Origin: Vreelandella subterranea
Lineage (GTDB): Bacteria > Pseudomonadota > Gammaproteobacteria > Pseudomonadales > Halomonadaceae
Reading direction: 5' to 3'
NCBI RefSeq assembly: GCF_900111305.1
Contig: NZ_FOGS01000007.1
Coordinates: 170,158-234,157 of the forward strand
DNA length: 64,000 bases
How positions within the stretch are numbered: position 1 is the first letter of the stretch; every line of letters starts with the position of its first letter. The position numbers and the translations under genes were made by a program. Positions 22,888 through 33,314 of the stretch are shown here, one piece after another. Under the pieces are notes generated by a model that worked only from the letters and a program-made list of their open reading frames with translations, made no database searches and was not told the origin of the DNA.

Positions 22888-24162
22888 TTATGTGTTGACC
22901 ACCGCCAGCTCATCCCAGCGCGTTGTATAGCGCGGGGTGCGGTGCTGGCAACGCAACTCCCATGCATTTCCTTGCCTCGCCATGCCGAGCCTCACGGTGT
23001 TTTTACCGTGTTCTCGGTTCAGCTTATCCATTGCAGCCATCAGCTTTTTATTCCTTTCACGCTTTTCATCGCTCTGCGGCTCAGCAAGCAACCCCAACTG
23101 CTCGTTATCATGGTCGCACAGGTCCATGAGCATTACGCCACACTTTTGGTACCAGATTCCCGCTTTGAAAATCCGCTCCAAACCTGCGGTCGCAGCTTTG
23201 ATCAGGTCGCGACTGTCGTTAGTGGGGTGGGGCAGCGGTATAACCAGGCTTTTGCTGTAACTCGGCAGGTCATCACGAAAGCGATTCGTCCGCACGAATA
23301 CCATCAGAGCCTGAGCGAGCCCCCTTTGTTTCCTCAGCTTCTCACCGGCGCGCGAGGCATGCACGCGCACAGCTTCTTGCAGATCGGTTTTGTTCTGGGT
23401 GAGTCGCCCAAATGAGCGACTGACCATGATCTGCTGCTTGGGCTGCGTCATGTCGTCAAGCGGGATGCAGTCGACGCCACGCAACTCCCAGACGATCCGT
23501 TCCATCACCACAGAAAAGTGTTTGCGCAGGTGCTTGGGTGAAGCTACCCGCAGCTGCCAGGCCGTCTCGATGCCGAGCGTGTGCAGTCGCGCCGCGCTTC
23601 GGCCCGCAACGCCCCAGATTTCTGTCACCGGCAGCCGCTCGAGGAACGCCCGGGTATCGTCGCTATCCGGCTGCATGATGGCTACGCCATTGAAGTGGGC
23701 TTCCTTCTTAGCTCGGTGGTTCGCGATCTTCGCCAGCGTCTTGCTTGTACTCAGGCCGACGCTAACCGGGATGCCGGTATCACGCCTCACCTGATGGCGC
23801 ATTGCCTGGCAACGTTCCTCGAGCGTGACCGGCTCGAACCCTTCAAACGATAGGAAGGATTCATCGATCGAATAGACGTCCACGTGCGGGGTGTGCTGAC
23901 CGAGCACGTCTGTCACGCGGCGGCTCATGTCGCCATACAGCGCGTAGTTGCTGGACAGCAAAACACACTGGCGGCGAATGTGAGGGTCGATCTGATGCGC
24001 CGGTGCGCCCATGGCCACGCCCAACGCTTTGATCTCAGCCGACCGGGCCACTACGCAGCCGTCATTGTTCGACATCACCCCAACCGGTTTGCCTTCCAGA
24101 CGCGGATCAAACACCCGCTCGCAGCTGACGTAGAAGTTGTTGCAGTCGACCAGGGCGATCAT
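22888..24162 (-). CDS. umuC: UmuC-type Y-family DNA polymerase V subunit
   Basis: A 424-residue error-prone lesion-bypass polymerase (the E. coli protein has 422). The start is the ATG at 24162, which overlaps the umuD stop (ATGA) and gives the canonical N-terminus [18 protein letters not shown]. The catalytic acidic residues are Asp6, Asp100 and Glu101 (VYSIDESFL). The palm, fingers ([17 protein letters not shown]), thumb helix-hairpin-helix and little-finger domain are all present. It acts with cleaved UmuD and RecA on stalled forks. It is the third gene of a LexA-boxed operon and may be prophage or accessory cargo. Confidence 0.95.
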   Translation of the reverse strand: MIALVDCNNFYVSCERVFDPRLEGKPVGVMSNNDGCVVARSAEIKALGVAMGAPAHQIDPHIRRQCVLLSSNYALYGDMSRRVTDVLGQHTPHVDVYSIDESFLSFEGFEPVTLEERCQAMRHQVRRDTGIPVSVGLSTSKTLAKIANHRAKKEAHFNGVAIMQPDSDDTRAFLERLPVTEIWGVAGRSAARLHTLGIETAWQLRVASPKHLRKHFSVVMERIVWELRGVDCIPLDDMTQPKQQIMVSRSFGRLTQNKTDLQEAVRVHASRAGEKLRKQRGLAQALMVFVRTNRFRDDLPSYSKSLVIPLPHPTNDSRDLIKAATAGLERIFKAGIWYQKCGVMLMDLCDHDNEQLGLLAEPQSDEKRERNKKLMAAMDKLNREHGKNTVRLGMARQGNAWELRCQHRTPRYTTRWDELAVVNT

Positions 24163-24608
24163 ACGGCGAACCCAGGGGCCAGCGAGTGGATGTTGTGGGT
24201 GACGACACCCCACACCTGGCACTCTCGGCCCTCAAGTGGCATTGGCCGGAACTCAGGGTTTGCGGCAATCAGGTAGGGCCGGTTACCGATCGTGCCGAGT
24301 TTCTTGCACGTGAGCTCACCGTCGACACTCATGATCACAATATGCCCGTTCTTCGGCTCGATTGAACGATCGACAATCAGCAGGTCACCATCGTAGATCC
24401 CGACGCCTTCCATTGATGTGCCTTTGCCGCGCAGGAAATACGTCGCGCTTGGGTGCTGCACCAGATGCTCGACAAGATCTAGTTCCGCTTCCAGGTAGTC
24501 ATCGGCAGGGGAAGGAAAGCCGGTGCGAACCTCACCCGCGGCAAGCGGCAGCTTCAACGGCGGGGCGGTGAGGTCAACACGCCCCATCACAGAGAGTTCA
24601 AAGCTCAT
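24159..24608 (-). CDS. umuD: UmuD-type self-cleaving polymerase V subunit
   Basis: A 149-residue LexA-like S24 protein. The catalytic dyad is Ser65 (GTSMEG) and Lys102 (CKKL), spaced 37 residues as in E. coli UmuD. RecA filaments trigger self-cleavage, and the short form joins UmuC. The position aligned with the normal Cys-Gly cleavage bond reads Thr29-Gly30 ([12 protein letters not shown]), which is unusual; an Ala24-Gly25 pair stands five residues earlier. The gene overlaps both neighbours by four bases, so the three genes are translationally coupled. Confidence 0.93.
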   Translation of the reverse strand: MSFELSVMGRVDLTAPPLKLPLAAGEVRTGFPSPADDYLEAELDLVEHLVQHPSATYFLRGKGTSMEGVGIYDGDLLIVDRSIEPKNGHIVIMSVDGELTCKKLGTIGNRPYLIAANPEFRPMPLEGRECQVWGVVTHNIHSLAPGFAV

Positions 24609-24838
24609 GACATGGACTCCTCAGGATTCCAGCGAAGGCGCACATGCTCGCCTGAATCGTCGAGTGGAATCATGGTCACGTTCTCAACGGTACCCAGCTC
24701 ATCCAGCATTCGTGCCCAATCCTCGGCGCTTTCGTCCTCCTGGCGTTGGATCTCGGCACAGTGCTCAGACTGCGCCTTGGGGCTACCGATGACACGCTGC
24801 ACGCGCTGGCCAAGCTGCTGATAGGTTTTCTCAGACAT
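24605..24838 (-). CDS. DUF1654 family protein, first gene of the umuDC operon
   Basis: A 77-residue protein matching the small DUF1654 family known from pseudomonads and their phages: YQQLGQRVQRVIGSPKAQ, a central DESAEDWARMLDELGTVENV and a C-terminal VRLRWNPEE. It is mostly helical and acidic, and its function is not established. It begins 18 bases downstream of a LexA box and overlaps umuD by ATGTCATGA. It should therefore be SOS-induced together with the polymerase, hinting at a regulatory or accessory role in translesion synthesis. Confidence 0.8.
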   Translation of the reverse strand: MSEKTYQQLGQRVQRVIGSPKAQSEHCAEIQRQEDESAEDWARMLDELGTVENVTMIPLDDSGEHVRLRWNPEESMS

Positions 24839-24856
24839 GAGTGCCTCCTTAAATAA

Positions 24857-24872
24857 CTGTTGATATGTACAG
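24857..24872 (-). promoter_or_regulatory. LexA (SOS) box upstream of DUF1654-umuD-umuC
   Basis: CTGT-N8-ACAG; on the minus strand it reads TACTGTACATATCAACAGTT, close to the enterobacterial and pseudomonad LexA consensus. It sits 18 bases before the first gene of the operon, so LexA would block transcription until DNA damage. The divergent SRAP gene starts about 100 bases away and might share this control. Confidence 0.88.
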
Positions 24873-24970
24873 TATTTGAGGCGAACGATAAGCGATGAAT
24901 AACGTTGACTGCAAGCGAGGATCGCTAAGTGGCTGTTCCACCGTCCCGGTTATCAGCTATCTTTCAGATC

Positions 24971-25627
24971 ATGTGTGGACGATTCGCTTTTTTCAGCCCG
25001 ATACCCAAGCTGGCCAATAAGGTCGGCGCGACTGTGCCTGAACACGCATCAGGGCCGCGCTATAACGTGGCTCCTGGTACATGGATAACGGCGGTACGTC
25101 AGGAGGAAGACGACTCAGCGCCGCTATTCGATACGATGTGGTGGGGCTATCGCCCGAGGTGGGCCAAGGGCTCGGGCAACCAGCCCATCAACGCCCGGGT
25201 CGAAACAGTGGCCACCAATGGCTATTTCAAAGGTGCATTTGCTCGGCACCGCTGCCTGATCCCCGCGGACGGCTGGTATGAGTGGGTCAAGAACACGTCA
25301 CCGAAGCAACCGCATTTCATCTGTCGAGCCGATCGAGAGCCGCTTTTCTTCGCCGGCATCTTCGCCGAGCGTGACGACGGAAGCCTGGGCTGCGCGGTTC
25401 TCACAGAACCGGCCAGGGGCAGTGCCGCTGACGTGCACGACCGGATGCCGCTGATACTTGATGATGACAGCCTGACGCATTGGTTGGCACCTGACATCAC
25501 CGATCGGGAAACCATACGCCGCCTGGTGGGGCATATCGATGCGGATCTGATCAAGCACTGGGCGGTGAGTACCGCAGTGAATAATCCGAGCGAAGGGCAG
25601 GGGGAGGAGCTGATTAATCCGGTCTAA
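24971..25627 (+). CDS. SRAP domain protein (YedK/HMCES family)
   Basis: A 218-residue abasic-site shield that forms a thiazolidine cross-link with abasic single-stranded DNA. The true start is the ATG at 24971, because the catalytic Cys must be residue 2 after Met removal (MCGRFAFF). The other active-site residues are visible: Asn74 (PINARVE), Glu104 (GWYEW) and His156 (DVHDRMP). It is divergent from the umuDC operon, a sensible DNA-damage neighbourhood. Family members are often linked to SOS and phage genes. Confidence 0.93.
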   Translation: MCGRFAFFSPIPKLANKVGATVPEHASGPRYNVAPGTWITAVRQEEDDSAPLFDTMWWGYRPRWAKGSGNQPINARVETVATNGYFKGAFARHRCLIPADGWYEWVKNTSPKQPHFICRADREPLFFAGIFAERDDGSLGCAVLTEPARGSAADVHDRMPLILDDDSLTHWLAPDITDRETIRRLVGHIDADLIKHWAVSTAVNNPSEGQGEELINPV

Positions 25628-25695
25628 TATGCATGATCTGGTTCTAAAGTGATACCAAGGTTCAAACCTGCTATTCCATAGACTGGATAACAGCA

Positions 25696-26070
25696 CTATA
25701 GGTTTTTCAGTAGGTCATCTGCCGCCTGGCGATACCTGCTCATCTGCTCGACTGTGAAGTCGGGCTCTCCATATTCGCTGGTTCTCAAGCAAAAAGTTTG
25801 AGCATCGATATATTCAGAAAATAAGGGGGATAGTTTGAGCGCCTTTTTTTTGCTCAGCCTTGCTATGGCTCGGTGTATGTCTTCTTCGGTGGGTGCCTGC
25901 CAGCCTACGTAGTCTCTTTTATTATCAAGGGCTGCATATAGCTTCTCTTTGATGGGAACTAATGCATGGTAATTGCGGTTATCCTTTTCCTGCTTTCTAC
26001 CCAGAATATGGCCAACAAAAAGGCCTGCTCCAGTCATTGCTAGGCTTGTCCAACTCAATATATCAGCCAT
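25696..26070 (-). CDS. Membrane-anchored protein of unknown function
   Basis: A 124-residue protein with one N-terminal hydrophobic segment (WTSLAMTGAGLFVGHILG, residues 7-24) followed by a soluble helical domain rich in Lys/Arg/Glu. It has no recognised family. Base composition is clearly less GC-rich than the neighbouring trp genes, which suggests it belongs to the accessory region. The ribosome site is weak. Confidence 0.6.
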   Translation of the reverse strand: MADILSWTSLAMTGAGLFVGHILGRKQEKDNRNYHALVPIKEKLYAALDNKRDYVGWQAPTEEDIHRAIARLSKKKALKLSPLFSEYIDAQTFCLRTSEYGEPDFTVEQMSRYRQAADDLLKNL

Positions 26071-26518
26071 AAATGCTCATCTGATAAGGCAACCGAGTCA
26101 GCATACCATTAGTTACGAAATTGAAGTAAGTGAAGGTGTGTCCAGATTGTGCCACATGGCTGCGCTGGAATGTGTATAACTGCCTGCAGTTGAGAATATT
26201 GGTCATTTGGTACACACAGCACCCAGCGTGATTATCATTTAAACTCAGCGATCTATGCGAACCGCTTGGTTAATGTATAGGTCTTGAAAACCGGAGCATT
26301 TGACCCCCTCTCCAGCGCATTTGATAAACGGTGCTCCCGCCTAGTGTCAGCCTCTAACCACCAGATACCGTTGATCCTCATTGCCATAGCTTCAGAATCA
26401 TCTCGGCGTTACAATCAAGTTATGCAATGCAGTGTGTGGCAAGTGACAGTCGACCTGGGTAAGGAGCTGGGTAACAAATGAGTCATTGCGATTATAGTTA
26501 CTGAGGTTTCAATAAGTT
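26071..26518. other. 448-base gap at the accessory/core junction before trpG
   Basis: There is no convincing gene: a 65-codon frame at 26284-26481 lacks a ribosome site and family resemblance. This gap should contain the right boundary of the integrated region and the trpG promoter. I see no tRNA and cannot define an attachment core, because the left junction is outside the window. Confidence 0.5.
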
Positions 26519-27109
26519 ATGGCTCAAAAAGTACTTATGCTGGACAATTATGACAGCTTCACGTTTAACATCGTCCAGTACCTGGTCGAGCTGGGCGCTG
26601 ATGTCGTGACCTACCGTAATGACGAGATCACCATCGAGCAGATGGCGGCACTCGCTCCAACGCATCTGGTCATCTCACCAGGCCCCTGTACGCCCAACGA
26701 GGCGGGGATTTCCCTGTCGGCCATTGAACATTTTGCTGGCACACTGCCGGTATTGGGGGTGTGTCTGGGGCATCAGGCCATTGGCCAGGTCTATGGCGGC
26801 CATGTGGTGCGCGCCCCTGAGGTCATGCATGGCAAGACCTCAGCGGTGGAGCATGATAACCAAGGGGTGTTTGCCGGTCTGGAAAATCCGCTGGAAGTGA
26901 CCCGTTATCATTCGCTGGTGGTGGACAAACAACATCTGCCCGACTGCCTGGAGATAACCGCCTTGACCGCGGATGACGACGTGACGCCAGGCGTTATCAT
27001 GGGCCTGCGCCACCGGGAGCTCGATGTTGAAGGCGTCCAGTTTCATCCAGAATCCATCCTTACCCGTCAAGGTCATGCGCTACTGGCCAACTTTTTACAA
27101 CGCGGCTGA
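26519..27109 (+). CDS. trpG: Anthranilate synthase component II (glutamine amidotransferase)
   Basis: 196 residues. It hydrolyses glutamine and passes ammonia to TrpE to make anthranilate. The class I amidotransferase triad is Cys82 ([11 protein letters not shown]), His176 and Glu178 ([10 protein letters not shown]); the oxyanion segment [13 protein letters not shown] is present. It starts the trpG-trpD-trpC group, while trpE is not adjacent. It may also serve as the amidotransferase partner of the PabB encoded at 43775-45130, as in several bacteria; that is inference. Confidence 0.95.
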   Translation: MAQKVLMLDNYDSFTFNIVQYLVELGADVVTYRNDEITIEQMAALAPTHLVISPGPCTPNEAGISLSAIEHFAGTLPVLGVCLGHQAIGQVYGGHVVRAPEVMHGKTSAVEHDNQGVFAGLENPLEVTRYHSLVVDKQHLPDCLEITALTADDDVTPGVIMGLRHRELDVEGVQFHPESILTRQGHALLANFLQRG

Positions 27110-27144
27110 TCGCCGGTAATACAGCTTTAGGGGCTTTCCTGTTC

Positions 27145-28164
27145 ATGCAAATGCGAGACGCAATTAACGCGGTGATGCGCCGCGAAGACCTCTCTTTCGA
27201 TGCCATGCACGCGCTGATGCGCCAGATCATGACCGGTGAAGCGTCCGATGCCCAGATTGGCGGTCTGCTGGTGGGGCTCGCCATGAAAGGCGAGAGCGCT
27301 GTCGAAATCAGTGCTGCCGCCCAGGTGATGCGGGACCTGATGAAGCGGGTTGAACTGGATGTCGACAACATCGTGGATATCGTCGGCACCGGCGGTGATG
27401 GCGCCAACCTGTTCAACGTGTCTACCGCCGCCAGCTTTGTCGCTGCTGCCGCTGGCGCTCATGTGGCCAAGCACGGCAACCGCAGCGTGTCATCGTCGTC
27501 TGGCAGTGCCGATCTCTTCGACGTGGCGGACATTTACCTCGACCTAAAGCCTGAGCAGGTTGCCCGCTGTATCGAGCAAGTGGGGGTCGGGTTCATGTTT
27601 GCCCCCAATCACCACCCGGCGATGCGCCATGCCATCGGCCCGCGCCGTGAAATGGGCGTACGTACGCTGTTTAATATCCTCGGACCGTTGACCAACCCGG
27701 CCAGCGCGCCCAATCAAGTGCTGGGTGTCTATGCGCCGTCGTTGGTGCCGCTGATGGCAGAAGTGCTTAAGAAACTCGGCAGCCGCCACGTGCTGGTGGT
27801 GCATTCCGAAGACGGCCTGGATGAAATTTCGCTGGCCGCCCCGACCCAGGTGGCGGAGCTAAAAGACGGCGAGATTACCCAGTACACCATTAATCCCGAG
27901 GACTTCGGCATCGAGCGTCAGAGCCTGGCCACCCTCAAGGCCACCAGCGCGGAAGATAGCTTGCGGCTGGTAAAAGCGGCACTGAGTGGTGAGGATGCGG
28001 CGGCGGACATGGTCGCGTTGAATGCTGGCGCGGCGCTGTATTGCGCGGGCGTGGCGGATAGCTTGAAAGAAGGCGTGATGTTGGCCCAGGATGCCCAGGC
28101 CTCCAAGTTACCGCTTGAAAAGCTTAAAGAATTGTCCCACTTCACCAGCGTTTTTAAGCAGTAG
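27145..28164 (+). CDS. trpD: Anthranilate phosphoribosyltransferase
   Basis: 339 residues, the normal length for a stand-alone TrpD. It joins anthranilate to PRPP. The PRPP-binding glycine loop is [14 protein letters not shown] at residues 81-94, followed by [16 protein letters not shown] and the conserved [20 protein letters not shown] and [14 protein letters not shown]. It lies 35 bases downstream of trpG. Confidence 0.96.
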   Translation: MQMRDAINAVMRREDLSFDAMHALMRQIMTGEASDAQIGGLLVGLAMKGESAVEISAAAQVMRDLMKRVELDVDNIVDIVGTGGDGANLFNVSTAASFVAAAAGAHVAKHGNRSVSSSSGSADLFDVADIYLDLKPEQVARCIEQVGVGFMFAPNHHPAMRHAIGPRREMGVRTLFNILGPLTNPASAPNQVLGVYAPSLVPLMAEVLKKLGSRHVLVVHSEDGLDEISLAAPTQVAELKDGEITQYTINPEDFGIERQSLATLKATSAEDSLRLVKAALSGEDAAADMVALNAGAALYCAGVADSLKEGVMLAQDAQASKLPLEKLKELSHFTSVFKQ

Positions 28165-28204
28165 GCCCTTAAACAAGGTAAGTTTTAAACAAGAAGAGAC
28201 CCTC

Positions 28205-29008
28205 ATGACTCAACAGGCAACGCCGACTATTTTAACGCGCATTCTGGACCGCAAGGACCAGGAAGTGACCGAGCGCCGCCAGGCCGTCTCGGAAGCCGAC
28301 CTGCTGGCGCTGGCTGAAAAGCAGAGCGCCCCCCGGGGCTTTATCGATGCGCTTGACCGACGCATTGCCGCTGGCGACCCGGCCATCATCGCTGAAATCA
28401 AAAAAGCCTCGCCTTCCAGAGGGGTGATTCGTGAGGCGTTTCATCCGTCGGATATCGCCAAAAGCTACGCCCAGAGCGGTGCAGCGTGCCTATCGGTTCT
28501 CACCGATGCCGATTTTTTCCAGGGCCACGAAGATTATTTGATTGCCGCGCGGGATGCCTGTTCGCTGCCGGTGATTCGCAAGGATTTCATTACCCACGGC
28601 TACCAGGTTTCCGAGGCGCGCGCCATCGGCGCGGACTGTATTCTATTGATTGTGGCCGCCCTCGACGACGCCCAGCTACGCGATCTGAACCAGCAAGCCG
28701 TCGCTCTGGGGATGGACGTGTTGGTAGAAGTCCACGATGCCGAGGAACTGACGCGTTCCATGGCGTTGGATCTCAAGCTGATTGGTATTAACAACCGCAA
28801 CCTGCATACCTTCGAGACCAGTTTGAACACCACGCTGGAACTGCTGCCGGGTATTCCACAGGGGGTTACGGTGATCACCGAATCGGGCATCCATACCCGG
28901 GACGACGTGGAGTTGATGCGTGATCACGAAATTAACGGCTTTCTGGTAGGTGAGGTCTTCATGCGTGAAGCCGACCCAGGTGACGCCCTCAGTCGGCTGT
29001 TTTTCTAG
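28205..29008 (+). CDS. trpC: Indole-3-glycerol phosphate synthase
   Basis: 267 residues from the ATG at 28205 (AAGAGA before it); an upstream frame extension overlaps trpD and is not needed. It closes the indole ring. Landmarks are [14 protein letters not shown] with the catalytic Lys, [44 protein letters not shown] and [15 protein letters not shown]. It is not fused to TrpF. Its TAG stop shares CTAG with the stop of the convergent efflux gene. Confidence 0.96.
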   Translation: MTQQATPTILTRILDRKDQEVTERRQAVSEADLLALAEKQSAPRGFIDALDRRIAAGDPAIIAEIKKASPSRGVIREAFHPSDIAKSYAQSGAACLSVLTDADFFQGHEDYLIAARDACSLPVIRKDFITHGYQVSEARAIGADCILLIVAALDDAQLRDLNQQAVALGMDVLVEVHDAEELTRSMALDLKLIGINNRNLHTFETSLNTTLELLPGIPQGVTVITESGIHTRDDVELMRDHEINGFLVGEVFMREADPGDALSRLFF

Positions 29009-32000
29009 CCCTGCCGAGGCTTCGTCCGCCAGCTCAGCACCGCCACGGTCAGCGCGGGCAGGAAGGTCACGGTGACGATGGCCGTGCCGAGCAGCCCGAA
29101 CAGCACAATGGCACCGACACCGCGGTAAAGCTCGGTGCCTTCGCCGGGTAAAAAGACCAGTGGCGAGAGCCCGCACAGGGTGGTGAGCGTGGTCATGGCA
29201 ATGGGTCGCAAACGGCTTTCCACCGCATTGAAGACGGCATCGCGCACGCCCATGGACGTCTCGCGCAGGTTGGTGCGTGCCTGATGGACGACCAGTATCG
29301 GATTGTTGACCACGGTGCCCATCAGTATCAGGAAGCCCAGCATGGTGATCATGTCAAACGGCTGGCTGATGGCATTCAGACCAACGCGGGGCAGCACCGC
29401 GCCCACGGTATTCATCAGCCATAGTCCGACGATGCCACCGGCCGCGCCGAGGGGGATGGTCGCCAGAATCAGCAGCGGGTAGCCCCAGTGGCTGAAAATC
29501 GCCACCAGCAACAGATAGACAATCGCCAGCGCGATCAGGCCATTACCGGTTAGCGCCTGGCGGGTGGCGTCCAGTTGATCTCCGGCACCTGTTACCGTCA
29601 CGTCAATATCGTTCGGCAGCTCCCCTGCGTCGCGCATTGGCGCGATCACCTCGCGCTGCATCCGTTCAATGCCCGCTTCGAGCGCCACGCTGCGCGGTGG
29701 GATCACGTCCAGGGTCACGTTACGTCGGCCATCGACCCGACGGATGGTGGCGGTGCCCACGGTTTCTTCAATAGTGGCTACGTCACTGAGCGGCACGTTG
29801 AAGCCGGTCGGGGTATGAAGCGGCAGGCTGGCCAGTTGGTCGAGTTCAATGTCACCGGCGTCGGGACCATAGCCGTAAAGGTCGATTTTCTCATCGTCTA
29901 GATAGAAATCATCCAGATAGGCGCCGTTGGTCAGCACGGCAATCGCGGTACCCAGCGCGCCTGTGTCAAAGCCTAGCTCTGCGGCGCGTGCCCAGTCAGG
30001 GTGGATTTCGATCAGCGGCTGGCCGAGGTCGAGCGCCGAGGGGCGCGACTGAATGCGCGGGTTGTCGAAGGTCGCCTCCGCGCGTTCATAGAGGCGGTTG
30101 GCCGTAGCGTAAAGCGTTTCCAGGTCACTGCCCGCAATATCCAGGGTGATGCTGCGCGTGCCCCCATCGTTGCTGGAAATGATCGAACCGCGAGCGGCAA
30201 AGGCGCGCATATCCGGGTAGGCCTCGTAGCGCTCGGTCAGCGCGTCCATCAGCGCTTCAATATGATGAGGGGCGATGGTCTCGGCAATAATACGCAGGCT
30301 CTGCGCTTCGGCCTGAATGCCCATGGTGCGGATCGGTGGAACGTCGGTGTCGCCGCGCTCAAAGGCGGCCGGGTCGGCACCCACATGGGGTTCGAGTTCA
30401 CGCTGCAGGGTTTGCGCGATTTCGTCCATGGTAGCGAGGTTGTAACTGGCGGGGGCATTCATGCTGGCAAAGGTCTTGGCTTCTTCGCCCTCGGGCAGAT
30501 ATTCCGCCGGGGGTGTCAGCCAGACAAAAATCGCCACGCCGCCGACGACACCCAGCACGATGGCAGCCAGCCGCCGCCCGGCGCTCTGGATCATGTTATC
30601 CACCACCCAGAGGCAGGCGCTCATCCATCGCGGGCGCGTTGTGTCGCTATTTTCGCGTCCGCGAAAATCGATATGCGCCCCCAGGGTGGGAATAACGGTA
30701 ATCGCGACGATCATCGAGACCAGGATCGAGGTGGAGATGGCCACGGCGATATCGGAGTAGAGTTGCCCGGCCTCCTGCTCGATGAAGAAGATCGGCACAA
30801 ATACCAGAATGGTCGTCAGCGTTGAGGCGAGCACCGCCGACCAGACCTGTTTGACCCCCTCAAGCGCCGCCTGAAAACGTGCCAGCCCGCGGCGGCGCTG
30901 GGTTTCGATGCTTTCGAGCACCACAATGGTGTTATCGATGGTCATGCCGATGGCAAAGGCGACCCCGGCCAGGGAAATCACGTTCAGGGTGCGTCCTGCC
31001 AGTAGCAGGCCCAGAAACGCCGCAATGGTACAGATGGGGATGCCGATAACACCGGCAAAGGTGGCCCGCGCTGAACGTAGAAAGGCATACATTACCAGGG
31101 TGGCGAACAGCGCCCCCAGGCCGAGATTGACCCAGACATTGGCAATCGATGACTCCACGTAGCGTACGTCGTCGCTGGAGAGGGTGATCTGCATGCCCTG
31201 TTCGGCCAGCAGGCCCTCGTTCAGCGCCGCGACTTCTTCGAGCATGTCACGCTTGATATCGATCACGTTGGCGCCTGGCTCTCGGCGGACCTGGACGCTG
31301 AGCACCGGCTCCCCAGCGGCGTTATACGATCGTGACGTGAGTTCAGCGTAGGATTGCTGTACGTCAGCGACATCACCGAGGCGAATGATTTCATCGCCCT
31401 GGCGCCTGAGGATCAGCGCTTCAAGGCTTTGCACGTCTTCAAAGCGCCCCACGGTGCGCAGCAAATAACGACGCTTGCCACTTTCCAGGTTACCGCCGGA
31501 TACATCCTGGTTGCGTTCTTCCAGCGCGCTTTGAATATCGCTGATACTCAGATTGCGGGCGGCGAGGGCGTCCGGGTCGAGCAGCAGTTGCATCTGGCGT
31601 TCGGCACCGCCGGACACGTTGACTTCCGACACCCCGTTGACGCCTTCCATGCGCGGGCGCAGGTTATCTTCCAGATAATCACGCATGGCGGGCATATCGA
31701 GCTGGCGAGGGTTGCCTTCGCGTGGGCCGACATTGAAATACATGAAGGCGTTGGCCGAAAACGAGTTGGCGACGATGCGCGGCTGGTCGACGTTGTTGGG
31801 GTAGGCGGGCACCTGGCTGAGGGCATTATTGACCCGGATCAGGGTTTCAGTGAGGTCGACGCCAAAGGGAAATTCCAGCTCGACTTCGGCGCTGCCACTG
31901 CTGGCGGTGGACTCCATGCGCTGCAGGTTGGGCACGTTACGCAGGTATTCTTCCTGCTCGATGAGGATATCTTTTTCGATGTCCTGCGGGTTGGCGCCCG

Positions 32001-32148
32001 CCCACTGGGTCTCGACGCCAATCACCCGGGTTTCCAGGTCGGGAATCATCTGCACGGGGATCCGCCAGATGGCAGCGATGCCCACAATCAACAGAATCAG
32101 CGTGACCACGCTGACCAGAATACCGTGGCGGATAATGGCGGCAAACAT
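29005..32148 (-). CDS. RND family efflux permease
   Basis: A 1047-residue inner-membrane proton-drug antiporter of the AcrB/hydrophobe-amphiphile type. It has two repeats of one transmembrane helix, a large periplasmic loop and five or so further helices. The proton-relay helix contains [15 protein letters not shown], where families usually have Asp-Asp; here one Asp is followed by Asn. The N-terminus [16 protein letters not shown] and the loop [19 protein letters not shown] are typical of the subclass. It is transcribed after the adjacent membrane fusion gene. No outer-membrane channel gene is nearby. Confidence 0.92.
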   Translation of the reverse strand: MFAAIIRHGILVSVVTLILLIVGIAAIWRIPVQMIPDLETRVIGVETQWAGANPQDIEKDILIEQEEYLRNVPNLQRMESTASSGSAEVELEFPFGVDLTETLIRVNNALSQVPAYPNNVDQPRIVANSFSANAFMYFNVGPREGNPRQLDMPAMRDYLEDNLRPRMEGVNGVSEVNVSGGAERQMQLLLDPDALAARNLSISDIQSALEERNQDVSGGNLESGKRRYLLRTVGRFEDVQSLEALILRRQGDEIIRLGDVADVQQSYAELTSRSYNAAGEPVLSVQVRREPGANVIDIKRDMLEEVAALNEGLLAEQGMQITLSSDDVRYVESSIANVWVNLGLGALFATLVMYAFLRSARATFAGVIGIPICTIAAFLGLLLAGRTLNVISLAGVAFAIGMTIDNTIVVLESIETQRRRGLARFQAALEGVKQVWSAVLASTLTTILVFVPIFFIEQEAGQLYSDIAVAISTSILVSMIVAITVIPTLGAHIDFRGRENSDTTRPRWMSACLWVVDNMIQSAGRRLAAIVLGVVGGVAIFVWLTPPAEYLPEGEEAKTFASMNAPASYNLATMDEIAQTLQRELEPHVGADPAAFERGDTDVPPIRTMGIQAEAQSLRIIAETIAPHHIEALMDALTERYEAYPDMRAFAARGSIISSNDGGTRSITLDIAGSDLETLYATANRLYERAEATFDNPRIQSRPSALDLGQPLIEIHPDWARAAELGFDTGALGTAIAVLTNGAYLDDFYLDDEKIDLYGYGPDAGDIELDQLASLPLHTPTGFNVPLSDVATIEETVGTATIRRVDGRRNVTLDVIPPRSVALEAGIERMQREVIAPMRDAGELPNDIDVTVTGAGDQLDATRQALTGNGLIALAIVYLLLVAIFSHWGYPLLILATIPLGAAGGIVGLWLMNTVGAVLPRVGLNAISQPFDMITMLGFLILMGTVVNNPILVVHQARTNLRETSMGVRDAVFNAVESRLRPIAMTTLTTLCGLSPLVFLPGEGTELYRGVGAIVLFGLLGTAIVTVTFLPALTVAVLSWRTKPRQG

Positions 32149-32157
32149 GCGTGGGCG

Positions 32158-33279
32158 TTACTCCTCGTCGTCGCTCAGGGTCAGTACCTGATCCTGTTCG
32201 AGGCGTTCATTACCCACCACGATCACCCGGTCGCCGACCTCGACACCTTCATGAACGGCAACATCGCCCTCAAAGCCGCTGCCGATGTCGACGCGCTGCT
32301 CAACGGCACGCCACTCGTCGTCCTGCTGACGGGCCAGCCAGACACTGACGCTGCCATCCGGGCGGCGGATCAATGCATCGCGGGGAACGCTGGGGCCGGG
32401 CTCTCCCTCGATTCGCAGGCGACCCTCAACGGCCATGCCGGGCAGCAGTGCGAGTGCGTCGCCGGGGTCAGCGCGCAGCAGGAATTGGCGGCCGCTGGTG
32501 TCCTGAGGTACCTGTGCCTGGGGCTGGACAGCATACCACTGGTCGTCGCCTTCCAAACGCATCTCGAGGGTGGCGTTGTCCATTTGCGCGTAGGCAGAGA
32601 AGGGCACCGGGAAATCAACCGTCAAGGCGTCGACATCAACCAGTGTCATCAAGGTGTCGCCGGGGGAGACCCACTCGCCGAGTTGAATGTCCCGCTGGGT
32701 GATCAGCGCATCAAACGGCGCCGTTATCGCGTGGCGGGTGATGCGTAGCGCCCAAAGCGCGAGCTCGGCCTGCTGAGCGGTCAGGGTCGCCTCGGCGGCG
32801 GCCAGAGCGGTTTGCCGCTGACGCTGTTCGCTGGCCGCTATATTCCGCTGTGCTGCCAGCTGATTGGCTTCGTTCAAGCGTCGCTGGGCGTCATCGCGCT
32901 GGGCACGGGCCTGGTCAACATTGGCCTGGGTACGTTGGCGTTCAAGTTCAGCCTCTCGGCTATCCAGGGTCAACAAGCGCTCACCCTGGCGGACCCGCGC
33001 TCCCAGGTCCACGTGTAACGTGCTTACCAGGCCTGACTCGGCGCTTGAGAGCTGCGACGTGCGTGGAGCGCTGACGCTACCGTTCAAACGGAGCATCTCG
33101 ATACGCGGGGTGGTCTCGGCGCGCTGGGTTTCCACCCGTGCTTGCTGAGCCGTGGCCGCGCCTCCTGTGGTCATCAGCAAGGTCAGTGCCGCTGCACATG
33201 CCTTGACTGTTTGGCCGATAGGCCGAAATCGTCGCAAGGTAGCCCACCATTGAACTCGACTAATGCGCCAGCATGCCAT
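32158..33279 (-). CDS. RND efflux membrane fusion protein (HlyD-like)
   Basis: A 373-residue periplasmic adaptor. An N-terminal hydrophobic signal segment ends near ATAQQ. The lipoyl/barrel halves flank a long coiled coil (LLTLDSREAELERQRTQANV through QQAELALWALRI). The GVEVGDRVIVVGNERL C-terminus is typical of MFP adaptors. Nine bases before the permease start, it is the first gene of a two-gene pump operon. The start codon is the longest option; an internal start closer to the signal core is possible. Confidence 0.9.
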   Translation of the reverse strand: MACWRISRVQWWATLRRFRPIGQTVKACAAALTLLMTTGGAATAQQARVETQRAETTPRIEMLRLNGSVSAPRTSQLSSAESGLVSTLHVDLGARVRQGERLLTLDSREAELERQRTQANVDQARAQRDDAQRRLNEANQLAAQRNIAASEQRQRQTALAAAEATLTAQQAELALWALRITRHAITAPFDALITQRDIQLGEWVSPGDTLMTLVDVDALTVDFPVPFSAYAQMDNATLEMRLEGDDQWYAVQPQAQVPQDTSGRQFLLRADPGDALALLPGMAVEGRLRIEGEPGPSVPRDALIRRPDGSVSVWLARQQDDEWRAVEQRVDIGSGFEGDVAVHEGVEVGDRVIVVGNERLEQDQVLTLSDDEE

Positions 33280-33314
33280 AATAGAACGGTCTGCTGGCGT
33301 TGGTCAGATCAACG

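Noticed and set aside
26284..26481. A 65-codon frame upstream of trpG
   Set aside because: No ribosome site, no family pattern, and it lies in the probable promoter and junction region.
30001..30825. A 274-codon frame antisense to the RND permease
   Set aside because: Same reason: third-position GC bias on the sense strand creates it.
31354..32748. A 464-codon frame antisense to the RND permease and fusion protein
   Set aside because: GC-rich antisense shadow; the opposite strand has clear family motifs and normal-length genes.
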